Shown piece by piece: positions 40,935-50,740 of a DNA stretch of 64,000 bases (its first letter is position 1; each line of letters starts with the position of its first letter). A program made the position numbers and the translations under genes. The notes below the pieces were generated by a model. That model worked only from the letters and a program-made list of their open reading frames with translations. It ran no database searches and had not been told where the DNA came from. This DNA is from an uncultured Myxococcaceae bacterium (lineage in GTDB: Bacteria; Myxococcota_A; Polyangia; Polyangiales; Ga0077539), in the NCBI GenBank assembly GCA_945952225.1, contig CAMFHP010000005.1, forward strand, positions 62,001-126,000, read 5' to 3'.

Positions 40935-41499
40935 GGTTGTTCGCGGGCATCTCGATCACCTCGTCACAACGGAGCCCGGCCTCGTCGGCGCGGGCGATCA
41001 CCGCTTCGAGGTCGCGCACGCCGAAGCGCTCGTTCTTCTCGCGGAGCCAGCGGTCGAAGGCCTCGTTGCTCGGAGCCGTGTGCGCGCCGCCGCGCTTGTA
41101 CGCGCCGTAGAGGTAGAGCGGGCCGTCGGGGGCGAGCGCGCGCGCCGCGCCGTCGAGGAGCGCGCAGGTCGCCTCCCACGGGGAGATGTGCACCATGTTG
41201 ATGCACACCACGGCGTCGCACGCGGGCACGGGCCAGGGGTCGCGCGTGAGGTCGAAGGCCATCGCAGGACGCACGTCGCCGCGGTGCTCGGCGCGCCACG
41301 CGTCGATGCTGGCGCGCGCGGCGGGATCGGGGTCCGAGGGCTGCCAGGTGAGCGTGGGGAGGGCCTCGGCGAACCACGCCGCGTGCTGTCCCGAGCCCGA
41401 GGCGATCTCGAAGACGAGACCCTTCGCGGGCATCACCCGACGGAGCGCGGCGAGGATGGGCTCACGGTTTCGTTCGGCGGAGGGCGCGTGCTGCTTCAT
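40906..41499 (-). CDS. DUF938 SAM-dependent methyltransferase
   Basis: A 197-residue cytoplasmic protein of DUF938 (PF06080). The N-terminal 'HAPSAERNREPILAALRRVM' and SAM motif I 'VFEIASGSGQHAAWFAEALP' define the family, as do 'AVVCINMVHISPWEATCALL' and 'LYGAYKRGG', 'SNEAFDRWLREKNERFGVRD'. Substrate unknown. It lies 26 bp downstream of the flippase gene and ends inside the 3' end of the opposite glycosyltransferase. Confidence 0.92.
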   Translation of the reverse strand: MKQHAPSAERNREPILAALRRVMPAKGLVFEIASGSGQHAAWFAEALPTLTWQPSDPDPAARASIDAWRAEHRGDVRPAMAFDLTRDPWPVPACDAVVCINMVHISPWEATCALLDGAARALAPDGPLYLYGAYKRGGAHTAPSNEAFDRWLREKNERFGVRDLEAVIARADEAGLRCDEVIEMPANNLSVVLRRAR

Positions 41500-41525
41500 C
41501 ACGCGGAGAGATGCGCGCGAAGCCC

Positions 41526-43055
41526 TCAGCGGCGCAACACACGATCGACGATGCCGCGGCGCTCGTCGGCGTCGAAGGTCACGGCGAAGGCGCCCGCGAG
41601 GTAGACCACGAGCACCGCGACACACGTGAGGGCCAGCGTCGCGAGGTGCGTGTGGAGCCCGAAGCGCTCGGCCGCGAGCAGCACGCCGAACGCAGGAACC
41701 AGCGGCGGAAGCGCGCGCAGGAACGTGTCGGCGAGGTGCCGCGCGAACGACACGCCGAGGCGCTGACACGCGTAGCGGGGCATCACGAGCGTGCCCGTCA
41801 CGAAGGCCGGGAAGAAGGTCGCGAAGGCCACGCCTTCGAGTCCCCACACGCGCACGAGCACGAGCGAGAGCACGAGGTTGGCGGCGCCCTCGGCGATGGC
41901 GATGCGCGCGGGCTGCTTGAGCTCGCCGAGCCCTTCGAAGAGCGGGCGCGCGAGCCCCCTGCCCGCCATCTGCACGACGAACGCGAGGGCGAGCCAGCGG
42001 AGGCACGCGGCGCCCTCGGCGATCACCATGGCCGCGTCGGCGTTGCGGTTGTTCGAGAGCCACAGCGCGAGCACGTGGTGGCCCCAGCGCACCTGCACGA
42101 GCGCGATGGGCAGCGCGAGGGCCATGAGGAGCTTGTTGCCCGTGCGCCAGAAGTTCAGCACGCGCTGCATCTCGCCGCGCGCCGCGGCCGCGGAGACGCC
42201 GGGCATGAGCACGTGCGTGGCGCGGTCGAGGGCCTCGCGGGCGAACTCCACGAGGCGCAGCGGAAAGGCGTACACCGCGCCCGCCGCGGCGCCGCGCGCC
42301 TGCGAGATCACGATGTTGTCGGTGTAGTTGATGAGCCGGTCGCTCATCGTGAAGAGGAACGACTGCGCGCTGAACGAGAACAGCGAGCGCAGCCGCGCGC
42401 GGTCATACAGCGCGAGCGACACGCGGAGCCCCGGCAACACGCGGTGCGCCACGGTCATGTGGATCACCTGCTCGACCACCGTGGTGACCAGCGCGACGAC
42501 GCCCACGGCCACGACGCTCGGGCGCCACAGAAGCACCGCCGCGATGCCCGCGTTGCGCACCACGAGCATCGCGAGCTTCACGGCGTTGAGCACGTCGAAG
42601 CGCTGCAATCCCATGAGCACGCCGCCGTAGACGCTCCCCACGAACTCGGCGCAGATCGCGGCGCCCATCATCACGAGGCGCGCGCGCGCCGCAGTGGCGA
42701 GGCCCGGCGAGACTTCGAACACGTACGGCAATGGCGCCGCGAGGAGCAGCGCGCCCGCGAAGCACACGAGCCCGAGGCGCACGTACACCGCGAAGATGGT
42801 CGAGACGGTCTCGTTGAGCTCGCTGATCGAGTTGCGGGCCTCGTGCTCGGCGACGAACTTCAAGATCGCCGCGCCGAGCCCGAAGTACAGCATCGACGAG
42901 TAGCCCCCGAGGTCGCCGATGAGGTTGTGCACCCCGTAGCCCTCGGTGCCCAGCCGCGACAGCAGGAACGGCGGCATCAGGATGCCCAACAGCGCGGTGA
43001 GCGCGTGGGCGATCCACTGCGAGGAGATGTTGCGGGCGACGCGGGAGAGGTCCAT
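41526..43055 (-). CDS. Wzx-type polysaccharide flippase (MOP superfamily)
   Basis: A 509-residue inner-membrane protein with about 14 hydrophobic segments. It starts 'LSRVARNISSQWIAHALTAL' and continues 'LGILMPPFLLSRLGTEGYGV', typical of oligosaccharide flippases of the PST/MATE-like group. It would flip undecaprenyl-linked repeat units to the periplasm. It is separated by 21 bp from guaB upstream and 26 bp from the DUF938 gene downstream, so it may share a guaB transcript rather than the glycosyltransferase operon, which runs towards it. Confidence 0.92.
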   Translation of the reverse strand: MDLSRVARNISSQWIAHALTALLGILMPPFLLSRLGTEGYGVHNLIGDLGGYSSMLYFGLGAAILKFVAEHEARNSISELNETVSTIFAVYVRLGLVCFAGALLLAAPLPYVFEVSPGLATAARARLVMMGAAICAEFVGSVYGGVLMGLQRFDVLNAVKLAMLVVRNAGIAAVLLWRPSVVAVGVVALVTTVVEQVIHMTVAHRVLPGLRVSLALYDRARLRSLFSFSAQSFLFTMSDRLINYTDNIVISQARGAAAGAVYAFPLRLVEFAREALDRATHVLMPGVSAAAARGEMQRVLNFWRTGNKLLMALALPIALVQVRWGHHVLALWLSNNRNADAAMVIAEGAACLRWLALAFVVQMAGRGLARPLFEGLGELKQPARIAIAEGAANLVLSLVLVRVWGLEGVAFATFFPAFVTGTLVMPRYACQRLGVSFARHLADTFLRALPPLVPAFGVLLAAERFGLHTHLATLALTCVAVLVVYLAGAFAVTFDADERRGIVDRVLRR

Positions 43056-43076
43056 CAGGCGGCGGGGCGGCGCACG

Positions 43077-44654
<1,578 letters not shown>

Positions 44655-44733
44655 CGCCGGATCTCGCGTCGTGACCCAGTTTCATGCATAGTCGCGCGGC
44701 TCCCGATTCGGGAGTGTTTCAGGACGGAGACTC

Positions 44734-45315
44734 ATGCGCGCGAGCACCTTTCTTCGGTCGGCCCTCTTCGTGGTGATGCTGGCAGGCTGTGGTGACAGCA
44801 ATGGCGGCAGCGGCTTCACCCCCGAGGCGGACGCAGGCGAAGACGTCGAAGACGTGACCGACTCGGGCCCGCTCCCGAGCTTCGATGTGCCCGTCGACAA
44901 CACGACGCCCGACGTGCCCACCTCGATCGACGCCTCGGTGGACCGTCCCACCACGACCGACACGGGCACCACCGATCGCCCGACCACGACCGACACGGGC
45001 ACCACCGACCGCCCGACCACGACCGACACGGGCTCGCCCGGCATGTGTCCCGCGTCGTGCAGCAACGACGGCCAGTGTTCGCCCTGCGCGGCGCCCGGTG
45101 AGACGGGCAACTACTGCTGCATCTCGGGCCTCTGTCTGTACATGAGCGGCGCGTGCGCGGCCCCCGTTCCCGACGGCGGCACCCCGGCCGGTGACGGTGG
45201 CGCAGATGGCGGCGGTGACGGCGGTGCGGATGCCGGCGGCGACGTGCCCGGCGACGCGGACTTCGGCGACACCGGCGGCGACGCGGGTGCGGGCGCCGAC
45301 GCGGCCACGGGCTGA
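44734..45315 (+). CDS. Cys-rich repeat lipoprotein
   Basis: A 193-residue lipoprotein, signal 'ALFVVMLAGC' with Cys19. It is low-complexity and acidic, with a perfect 11-residue tandem repeat (DRPTTTDTGTT, 2.8 copies, residues ~70-100). A short Cys-rich domain follows ('GMCPASCSNDGQCSPCAAPG', 'NYCCISGLCLY', about nine Cys), and the protein ends in a Gly/Asp/Ala-rich tail. The cysteine domain resembles small disulphide knots of secreted proteins. A GGAG sits 6 nt before the ATG. Probably surface-exposed; function unknown. Confidence 0.85.
   Translation: MRASTFLRSALFVVMLAGCGDSNGGSGFTPEADAGEDVEDVTDSGPLPSFDVPVDNTTPDVPTSIDASVDRPTTTDTGTTDRPTTTDTGTTDRPTTTDTGSPGMCPASCSNDGQCSPCAAPGETGNYCCISGLCLYMSGACAAPVPDGGTPAGDGGADGGGDGGADAGGDVPGDADFGDTGGDAGAGADAATG
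44941..45033 (+). repeat. 33-bp tandem repeat, 2.8 copies
   Basis: Units at 44941-44973, 44974-45006 and 45007-45033 (partial) encode DRPTTTDTGTT. They differ by only a few synonymous changes, so the array is recent or kept homogeneous and could vary in copy number. Confidence 0.95.
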
Positions 45316-45405
45316 TCGCGCAGACCGCCCATCCCCACGCTCCGCGGGTGACACGCTTCACCCGCTGTCTCTCCCCTCCCCATCCTCCGCCTCCGATCGA
45401 CCGCC

Positions 45406-47562
45406 GTGATCGCACGCCTCGACGTCATCGCCCGACGCCTCGTGGCCGCGACGCTGCTCGCACTCTGGGCCGTCTTCACGTGGCCGGAGCTCCGCGCCAA
45501 CGCCCACGAACGCAGCACCTGGATCGCCCTCGGCGCCTTCGTCGCCACGGCCCTCGCAGCGACGGCGCTGGGCCCCGTGGGGCGCGCGGTGCGACGCGGC
45601 GTGCTGTGGCTCCCCGAGCGCGTGTTCGTGGGCCTCGTGGCGCTCGCGAGCGCGGGACTCACGGCGTGGGTCCACCGCGTGCCGATGCACGGCAAGGTCG
45701 TCTCGGGCGACGCGTGCATGTACGTGGTGCAGGCCCGCGCGCTGGCCCACGGATCGTTCTCGCTGCCCCTCGAAGCGCCGCGCCTCGCGTACGCCGCGAA
45801 GTTCCTCTTCGAGGGCCTCGACGGTCGGCTCCACGGCGTGTTCGTGCCGGGCTATCCGCTCTTTCTCGCGCCCTTCGTGCGATGGGATCTCTTCCTCGCC
45901 GCGGCGCTCACCACGTCGGTGCTGCTCACGCTCTCGCACGCGGCGCTCGCCCGCACGGCGCTCCGCGATCCCTTCGCCGCGCGCCTCTCGCTGCTGCTGC
46001 TCGTGCCCTCGTACGCCCGCGCGCTCGAGACCGCCGACCTGCTCTCGCACGCCTTCACGGGCGCCATGGCGGGCTTCGCCGTCACGGCAGCCCTCACGAT
46101 GCGCACGCGCCCCACGCTGGCCCTCGCCGCGGCCCTCGGGCTCACGGGCGGATGGCTCTTCAGCGGCCGCATGCTCGACGGCTTCGTGCTCGCCGTGGTG
46201 GTGGCCTTCGCCCTCGCGGGGCCGCTCGTGAAGCGCGTGGTCACCTGGCGCCACGTCGGTGTCGCGGTGCTCTGCGCGCTGCCCTTCGCGGGCCTTGTTG
46301 CAGCGCAGCAACAGATCGCGACGGGGTCGTTTCGCAAGGCCACGTCGATCGAGTATGCGAACCGGAGTGACTGGCCGCGGGGATGCCTGCGCCTCGGCTT
46401 CGGCCGCGAGATCGGCTGCCTCGTGGAGCACCCCGGCGAGCGCGCCTCCTTCGGCCCCGACGGGTACTCGCCGGGCGATGCGCTGCGGCTCATTCGCGAG
46501 CGCGCGGGGCTCCACGCATCGGAGGTGTTCGGCCTCGCGGTGCTCACGCTCCTGGGCTTCGCGGCGGTGATCGCCGACCCGCGCGTCGAGCTCGTCGCGG
46601 TGGCCCTGTGGCCCGTGCTGCTCAACCTCGCGTACGGGCTCTTCTACTACGGCAACGGGATCATCCACGGCGCGCGGCACGCCTTTCCCGGTGCGGCCTT
46701 CAACGCCGTGCTCGTCGCGTCGGCGCTCTCGCAGCTCGCGACCCGTCCGCGCGCCCTCGCCGACCGACCGCGCGTCGCCGAGGCCCTCGAAGGCGCGATG
46801 CTCCTCGCCTTCGCCGCGCTCGCCGGCGTGCTCCATCCCCCGCGCTGGACGCTCGGCGCCCTCGTCACGTCGCACTACCAGTCCGTGCGTCTCGATCTTC
46901 GCGCGCTCGTGCGCGAGCACCACATCGACCGCGGCCTCGTGATCGTGCCCGACGTGCACTCGTACTTCGCGGCCATCGACCCGTGGCGCGACGGCGACCG
47001 GCTCATCTTTCTCCACGACGATCGCGCGGGCGAGGTCGACGCGCGCAGGGCCCACCCGGAGCTCCCCGTGTGGCTGGTGCGTCCCGGCGGCGTGGTGCTG
47101 CCCGTGCGACTGCCGCCTCCGCCACCGGGACTCCAGCTCGAATTCGAGCGCGCCTGGCCGTCGTTCCAGCGGCCCACGGGCCTCGGCGCGTCGATCATCC
47201 ACACGATGGAGTGCTGCCGCATCGAGACCAGCGGCAACCGCGCGCTGATGCTCTTCGAGGTCGATCCCGGCGACACCCTCGACGTGCCCTTCGACCTCGC
47301 CACCACGGGCAACTACACCCTCCGCCTCGACGCCGTGACCGCGCCCAACCACGGACGCTTCGAGATCCTCGTCGACGGCGAGCGCGTGCTCACCCACGAC
47401 GGCTACGCGCCCGATCGTCGCCTCGTGCGTGGAGAACCGTCGGCGCCCCGCACGCTCTACGCCGGGCCCCATGTGTTCACCGCGCGGAGCCTCGGACGCG
47501 ACCCGCGCTCCACGGGCTACGGCGCCGTGTTCGACGCGCTGATTGCCACGCCCGCGGAGTGA
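45406..47562 (+). CDS. Integral-membrane GT-C-like glycosyltransferase or polymerase candidate
   Basis: A 718-residue protein from GTG 45406 with about 11 hydrophobic segments in the first ~480 residues, then a soluble C-terminal part (~490-718) predicted extracytoplasmic. After the second hydrophobic segment comes 'VPMHGKVVSGDACMYVVQAR', an acidic loop like the catalytic Asp loop of GT-C enzymes (ArnT/PMT type). The C-terminal domain is beta-rich, with 'ASIIHTMECCRIETSGN' and 'GRFEILVDGERVLTHDG', resembling a carbohydrate-binding jelly roll. It could be a sugar transferase using a lipid-linked donor or the missing Wzy-like function of the cluster. Not recognised as a named family. Confidence 0.82.
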   Translation: MIARLDVIARRLVAATLLALWAVFTWPELRANAHERSTWIALGAFVATALAATALGPVGRAVRRGVLWLPERVFVGLVALASAGLTAWVHRVPMHGKVVSGDACMYVVQARALAHGSFSLPLEAPRLAYAAKFLFEGLDGRLHGVFVPGYPLFLAPFVRWDLFLAAALTTSVLLTLSHAALARTALRDPFAARLSLLLLVPSYARALETADLLSHAFTGAMAGFAVTAALTMRTRPTLALAAALGLTGGWLFSGRMLDGFVLAVVVAFALAGPLVKRVVTWRHVGVAVLCALPFAGLVAAQQQIATGSFRKATSIEYANRSDWPRGCLRLGFGREIGCLVEHPGERASFGPDGYSPGDALRLIRERAGLHASEVFGLAVLTLLGFAAVIADPRVELVAVALWPVLLNLAYGLFYYGNGIIHGARHAFPGAAFNAVLVASALSQLATRPRALADRPRVAEALEGAMLLAFAALAGVLHPPRWTLGALVTSHYQSVRLDLRALVREHHIDRGLVIVPDVHSYFAAIDPWRDGDRLIFLHDDRAGEVDARRAHPELPVWLVRPGGVVLPVRLPPPPPGLQLEFERAWPSFQRPTGLGASIIHTMECCRIETSGNRALMLFEVDPGDTLDVPFDLATTGNYTLRLDAVTAPNHGRFEILVDGERVLTHDGYAPDRRLVRGEPSAPRTLYAGPHVFTARSLGRDPRSTGYGAVFDALIATPAE

Positions 47563-47565
47563 CGA

Positions 47566-48384
47566 TCACCGCAGGCGCAGCAGCCCGAGCAGCACGAGCC
47601 ACGTGAGCCCGAAGAGGGCGCGGAGCAGATCCCACGAGCGCGTGATGCGGTCGCCGCGCAGGGGCACGAACACCCCGAGCACGAGCACGAGCCCCACCGG
47701 ATGCAGCGACGTGGCCGCGTAGAGCGCCGCCGCGAGCATGGTCACCTTCGCGAGCCGCGACGTCGTGCGCGCGCCCCACACCACGGCGGTCGTACGCACG
47801 CCCGCGGCGCGGTCCGAGGGCTCGTCGCGGATCACCTGCACCGCCTCGGTCACCACGCTCAAAAGCCCGAGCAGCGCCGCGTAGCGCCAGCCCGTCGCGC
47901 GGTCGAGGGGATAGCCCACCATCGCCATCGACACGCCCCACGCGCCCATCGCCACGAGGTCGGCGCCCGGTCGATGCTTGAGCGCGCCGGAGTACGCGAC
48001 GATCACCGCGACGTTCACGAGCGCCGCGAGGAGCAGCCCCGACGAGTGCAGCGCGCCGAACACGCAGAGCCCCAGCGCCATCGCCGCCGACACGGCCCAC
48101 CCCACGCGGATGTGCTTCGCGAGAAAGCGCGTGCGCGCGCTGTCGCGGCCCGGCGCGCGGAGGTCGATGCCCACGTCGAAGCAGTCGTTGACGAGGTACA
48201 CGAACACGTTGAGCGCCACGCCGAAGAGGGCGCGCGCGGCCACGTCGGCGAACCCGAGACGCAGCGCGAGGGCCAGCGTGAGGCTCGTCGCGAGGTTGCC
48301 CATCTCGCGCTTGCGAAGGCGGTAGATCGCCACGTCGGCGGCGATGCGCCACGCGGCGGCGGCGGGTGTGACCTCGGGCTCCAC
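47566..48384 (-). CDS. UbiA-family prenyltransferase
   Basis: A ~272-residue inner-membrane enzyme with about eight hydrophobic helices. The first Asp motif is 'YLVNDCFDVGIDLRAPGRDS' (NDxxDxxxD) and the second 'AVQVIRDEPSDRAAGVRTTA' (DxxxD). These bind the prenyl diphosphate through magnesium. The acceptor (quinone precursor, haem or phosphoribose) cannot be decided. GTG 48384 chosen; the ORF reads on to 48522, but that part overlaps the divergent phaR promoter and start. It ends 3 nt after the convergent membrane glycosyltransferase gene. Confidence 0.85.
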   Translation of the reverse strand: MEPEVTPAAAAWRIAADVAIYRLRKREMGNLATSLTLALALRLGFADVAARALFGVALNVFVYLVNDCFDVGIDLRAPGRDSARTRFLAKHIRVGWAVSAAMALGLCVFGALHSSGLLLAALVNVAVIVAYSGALKHRPGADLVAMGAWGVSMAMVGYPLDRATGWRYAALLGLLSVVTEAVQVIRDEPSDRAAGVRTTAVVWGARTTSRLAKVTMLAAALYAATSLHPVGLVLVLGVFVPLRGDRITRSWDLLRALFGLTWLVLLGLLRLR

Positions 48385-48440
48385 GAGAAGGGCGGCGATG
48401 CTCGCACGACCGCGCGCCGCGCAAAAGAGCGAGGGCGTTG

Positions 48441-48467
48441 TTGCAACGCACAAGCACCCCGTACACT
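48441..48467 (+). promoter_or_regulatory. Candidate promoter for phaR
   Basis: TTGCAA (48441-48446), a 15-nt spacer and TACACT (48462-48467), 11 nt before the ATG. Confidence 0.35.
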
Positions 48468-48478
48468 CCGCGCCCACC

Positions 48479-49144
48479 ATGCAGCGCAGCGGCACCACCC
48501 GGGTGATCAAGAAGTACAGCAACCGCCGCCTCTACGACACGGCGGAGAGCCGGTACATCACCCTCGACGAGCTCGCGGAGAGCATCCGACGCGGGGCCGA
48601 GGTGCGCGTGCTCGACGCGCAGACGGGCGGAGACCTCACGCAGGCCACGCTCGCGCAGATCATTCTCGAAGGGCGCGGGGCGGCGGCGTTCCTGTCGGTG
48701 CCCATCCTGGTGCAGATGATCCGCATGAGCGACGACGCGCTCGCGGAGTTCTTCGGCCGCTGGCTCAGCGCCGCGCTGGAGCTCTATCAGCACGCCCGCC
48801 TCGGGGTGCGCGCGATGGCGCCGTACAACCCGCTCGCGGCCGTTCCCTTCGCGGCGGGCAACGTGATCTCGCGCATGCTCTCGGCGATGCCCGGCCCGTG
48901 GATCGCCCCGCCCTTCGCGCCCGCCACCCCCGTCGCGCAGGCCCCCTCCGTCGTCGAGGCCGACGCGTGGGACGCCGCGCACTCCTCGCTCCCGCCGCCC
49001 CCCGTCGACGCCGACTCCATCGAGTCGCTGCGCCGCGAGCTCGACGAGCTCAAGGCCTCGCTCCGCGCGCGCAACGCGCCGACGCCCGCGCCCGCCGTGC
49101 TCGAACCGCCGCCGCCGCGACGCGCGCCCCGCCGACGCGCGTAA
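48479..49144 (+). CDS. phaR: PhaR-type polyhydroxyalkanoate synthesis regulator
   Basis: A 221-residue DNA- and PHA-binding repressor. The N-terminal PHB/PHA accumulation regulator domain is unmistakable: 'RVIKKYSNRRLYDTAESRYI' followed by 'TLDELAESIRRGAEVRVLDA', and 'QIILEGRGAAAFLSVPILVQ'. In known systems PhaR represses phasin genes and leaves DNA to bind nascent PHA granules. The C-terminal ~100 residues are Pro/Ala-rich with a short coiled coil ('SIESLRRELDELKASLRARN'). It is followed after 162 bp by a phasin-like gene and phaC. Confidence 0.92.
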   Translation: MQRSGTTRVIKKYSNRRLYDTAESRYITLDELAESIRRGAEVRVLDAQTGGDLTQATLAQIILEGRGAAAFLSVPILVQMIRMSDDALAEFFGRWLSAALELYQHARLGVRAMAPYNPLAAVPFAAGNVISRMLSAMPGPWIAPPFAPATPVAQAPSVVEADAWDAAHSSLPPPPVDADSIESLRRELDELKASLRARNAPTPAPAVLEPPPPRRAPRRRA

Positions 49145-49196
49145 CGCCCCCGCGTGCGCCGACACGCGCACCGTTGTGCAGCGCAACACCGCGCCC

Positions 49197-49224
49197 TTGA
49201 CTCGACGCATCACGGGCGTAGTGT
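49197..49224 (+). promoter_or_regulatory. Promoter of the phasin-like/phaC genes
   Basis: TTGACT (49197-49202), a 16-nt spacer and TAGTGT (49219-49224). The -35 matches five of six consensus bases. Transcription from about 49231 would leave a ~76-nt leader ending in GGAG 8 nt before the ATG. This is the best-looking promoter in the window, and PhaR would be expected to bind here. Confidence 0.5.
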
Positions 49225-49306
49225 CTCGGGCGAAACAAGGCATTTTCGCGTGTTCGCACGCGCAGCATTCCGGGCACCGTCGGGTGCCCTCTACGGAGCA
49301 CCTCCC

Positions 49307-49630
49307 ATGAGCGACACCCCCGAGAGCACCGAGGCCCCGCAGACGATGGGCGGGCGCGTGCTGCGCTTCGTCACCGCGCTCCCGCCGAAGCTCACGACCG
49401 AGGGCGCGAAGCAGCGCCTCCGCGACGGCTTCGAACGCTCGCAGGCCTTCTGGGACGAGTACGCGCGCCTCGAAGCGCAGGGCCTCACGCACGTGCGCAC
49501 CCTCGTGGTCGAGAGCTCGAAGATGGCCGCCGAGACCGTGAACTACAGCCTCACGCTCGGCGTCGAGGCCCGCAAGCTCTCGCTCGAAGCCATGCGACGC
49601 GCGTTCGAACTCTTCGTCCCCACGCGCTGA
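49307..49630 (+). CDS. Small phasin-like / PHA synthase-associated protein
   Basis: A 107-residue soluble, helical protein: 'GAKQRLRDGFERSQAFWDEY' and 'VVESSKMAAETVNYSLTLGV', then an amphipathic C-terminal helix 'EARKLSLEAMRRAFELF'. This agrees with phasins, which coat PHA granules. It sits between phaR and phaC, with only 20 bp to phaC, so it may instead be the partner subunit (PhaE or class IV PhaR role) that short PHA synthases need. It is much smaller than known PhaE. GGAG 8 nt before ATG. Confidence 0.75.
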   Translation: MSDTPESTEAPQTMGGRVLRFVTALPPKLTTEGAKQRLRDGFERSQAFWDEYARLEAQGLTHVRTLVVESSKMAAETVNYSLTLGVEARKLSLEAMRRAFELFVPTR

Positions 49631-49650
49631 CCGCGCACCGCAAGCCCACC

Positions 49651-50718
49651 ATGCTCGACACGCTCCTCACGTTCGCGCAGACGACCTCGCAGGCGTTCGG
49701 CGACGCGGCGATGCGCACGCTCTTCGGCCGCGACGTGCGCGACCTTCCGGCGCTCGCGCCCACGCCCCGCGACACGGTCTTCACCGACGGCACCGCGAGC
49801 CTCTACCGCATCCGTCGTCCCGAGGGTGCGCCGGCGGCGCCGCGGCGTCCGCTGCTGGTCGTTCCGTCGATGATCAACCGCTGGTACGTGCTCGACCTGC
49901 GGCGCGGCGCGAGCTTCGTCGAGGCCCTCGCCGCCGCGGGCCACGACGTCTTCGTGCTCGACTGGGGCGTCGCCCGCGACGAGGACCGTCACCTCACCTG
50001 GGACGACGTGCTCGCGCGCCTCGCCCGCATGGTGCGCCGCGTGAAGCGCATCACCCGCGCCGACCGCATCGGCATGCTCGGGTACTGCATGGGCGCCACG
50101 CTCATGAGCATCTTCGCGGCGCAACATCCCGACGACGTGGCCGCGCTCGTGAACCTCGCGGGGCCCATCGATTTCGCGCAGTCGGGCCTGCTCGGACACC
50201 TCGTCGAGCCTGCGTGGTTCGACGCGCACGCCGTGGCCGACGCGGGCAACGTCTCGCCCTCGCAGATGCAGTCGGGCTTCACCGCGCTGCGCCCGACGCT
50301 CAACCTCTCGAAGCTCGTGAACCTCGCCGACCGCGCGAAGCAGCGAAGCGCCGTCGAGGGCTTCTACGCCATCGAGACGTGGGGCGGTGACAACGTGCCG
50401 TTCCCCGGCGCGGCCTACGAGACGTACATCACCGAGCTCTACCAGCAGAACCGACTCGTGCGCGGCGAGCACCACGTCGCGGGAGCGGTCGTCGACCTCG
50501 GGGCCATCACGTGCCCCATCCTGGTGATCGGCGCCGACCGCGACACGATCTGCCCGCTCCCCGCGGCGCAGGCGCTCCTCGACCACGCGCGCTCCACCGA
50601 CACGAAGGTGCTCGTGGTGCCTGGCGGCCACGTCGGCGCCGTCGTCGGAAGCCGCGCCGCGAAGGAGCTCTACCCCGCCACCGCCGCGTGGCTTCACGAA
50701 CGCCTCGATCGCCCGTGA
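49651..50718 (+). CDS. phaC: PHA synthase, class III/IV-like
   Basis: A 355-residue alpha/beta hydrolase polymerising hydroxyacyl-CoA. The lipase-like box 'MLGYCMGATLMSIFAAQHPD' supplies the nucleophile Cys (~148), Asp is in 'VIGADRDTICPLPAAQAL' (~296) and His in 'PGGHVGAVVGS' (~326). 'VFVLDWGVARDEDRHLTWDD' is a characteristic segment. The length of ~355 residues is that of class III/IV enzymes, which act only with a second subunit. The 107-residue protein just upstream is the only candidate nearby. No phaA or phaB is in view. Confidence 0.93.
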   Translation: MLDTLLTFAQTTSQAFGDAAMRTLFGRDVRDLPALAPTPRDTVFTDGTASLYRIRRPEGAPAAPRRPLLVVPSMINRWYVLDLRRGASFVEALAAAGHDVFVLDWGVARDEDRHLTWDDVLARLARMVRRVKRITRADRIGMLGYCMGATLMSIFAAQHPDDVAALVNLAGPIDFAQSGLLGHLVEPAWFDAHAVADAGNVSPSQMQSGFTALRPTLNLSKLVNLADRAKQRSAVEGFYAIETWGGDNVPFPGAAYETYITELYQQNRLVRGEHHVAGAVVDLGAITCPILVIGADRDTICPLPAAQALLDHARSTDTKVLVVPGGHVGAVVGSRAAKELYPATAAWLHERLDRP

Positions 50719-50728
50719 CCGCGCGGTG

Positions 50729-50734
50729 TAGCCT
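50729..50734 (+). promoter_or_regulatory. Candidate -10 element (TAGCCT)
   Basis: TAGCCT lies 6 nt before the GTG at 50741, with no clear -35. The gene is also only 22 bp downstream of phaC and could be read from the phaC transcript. Confidence 0.25.
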
Positions 50735-50740
50735 CGCGCG

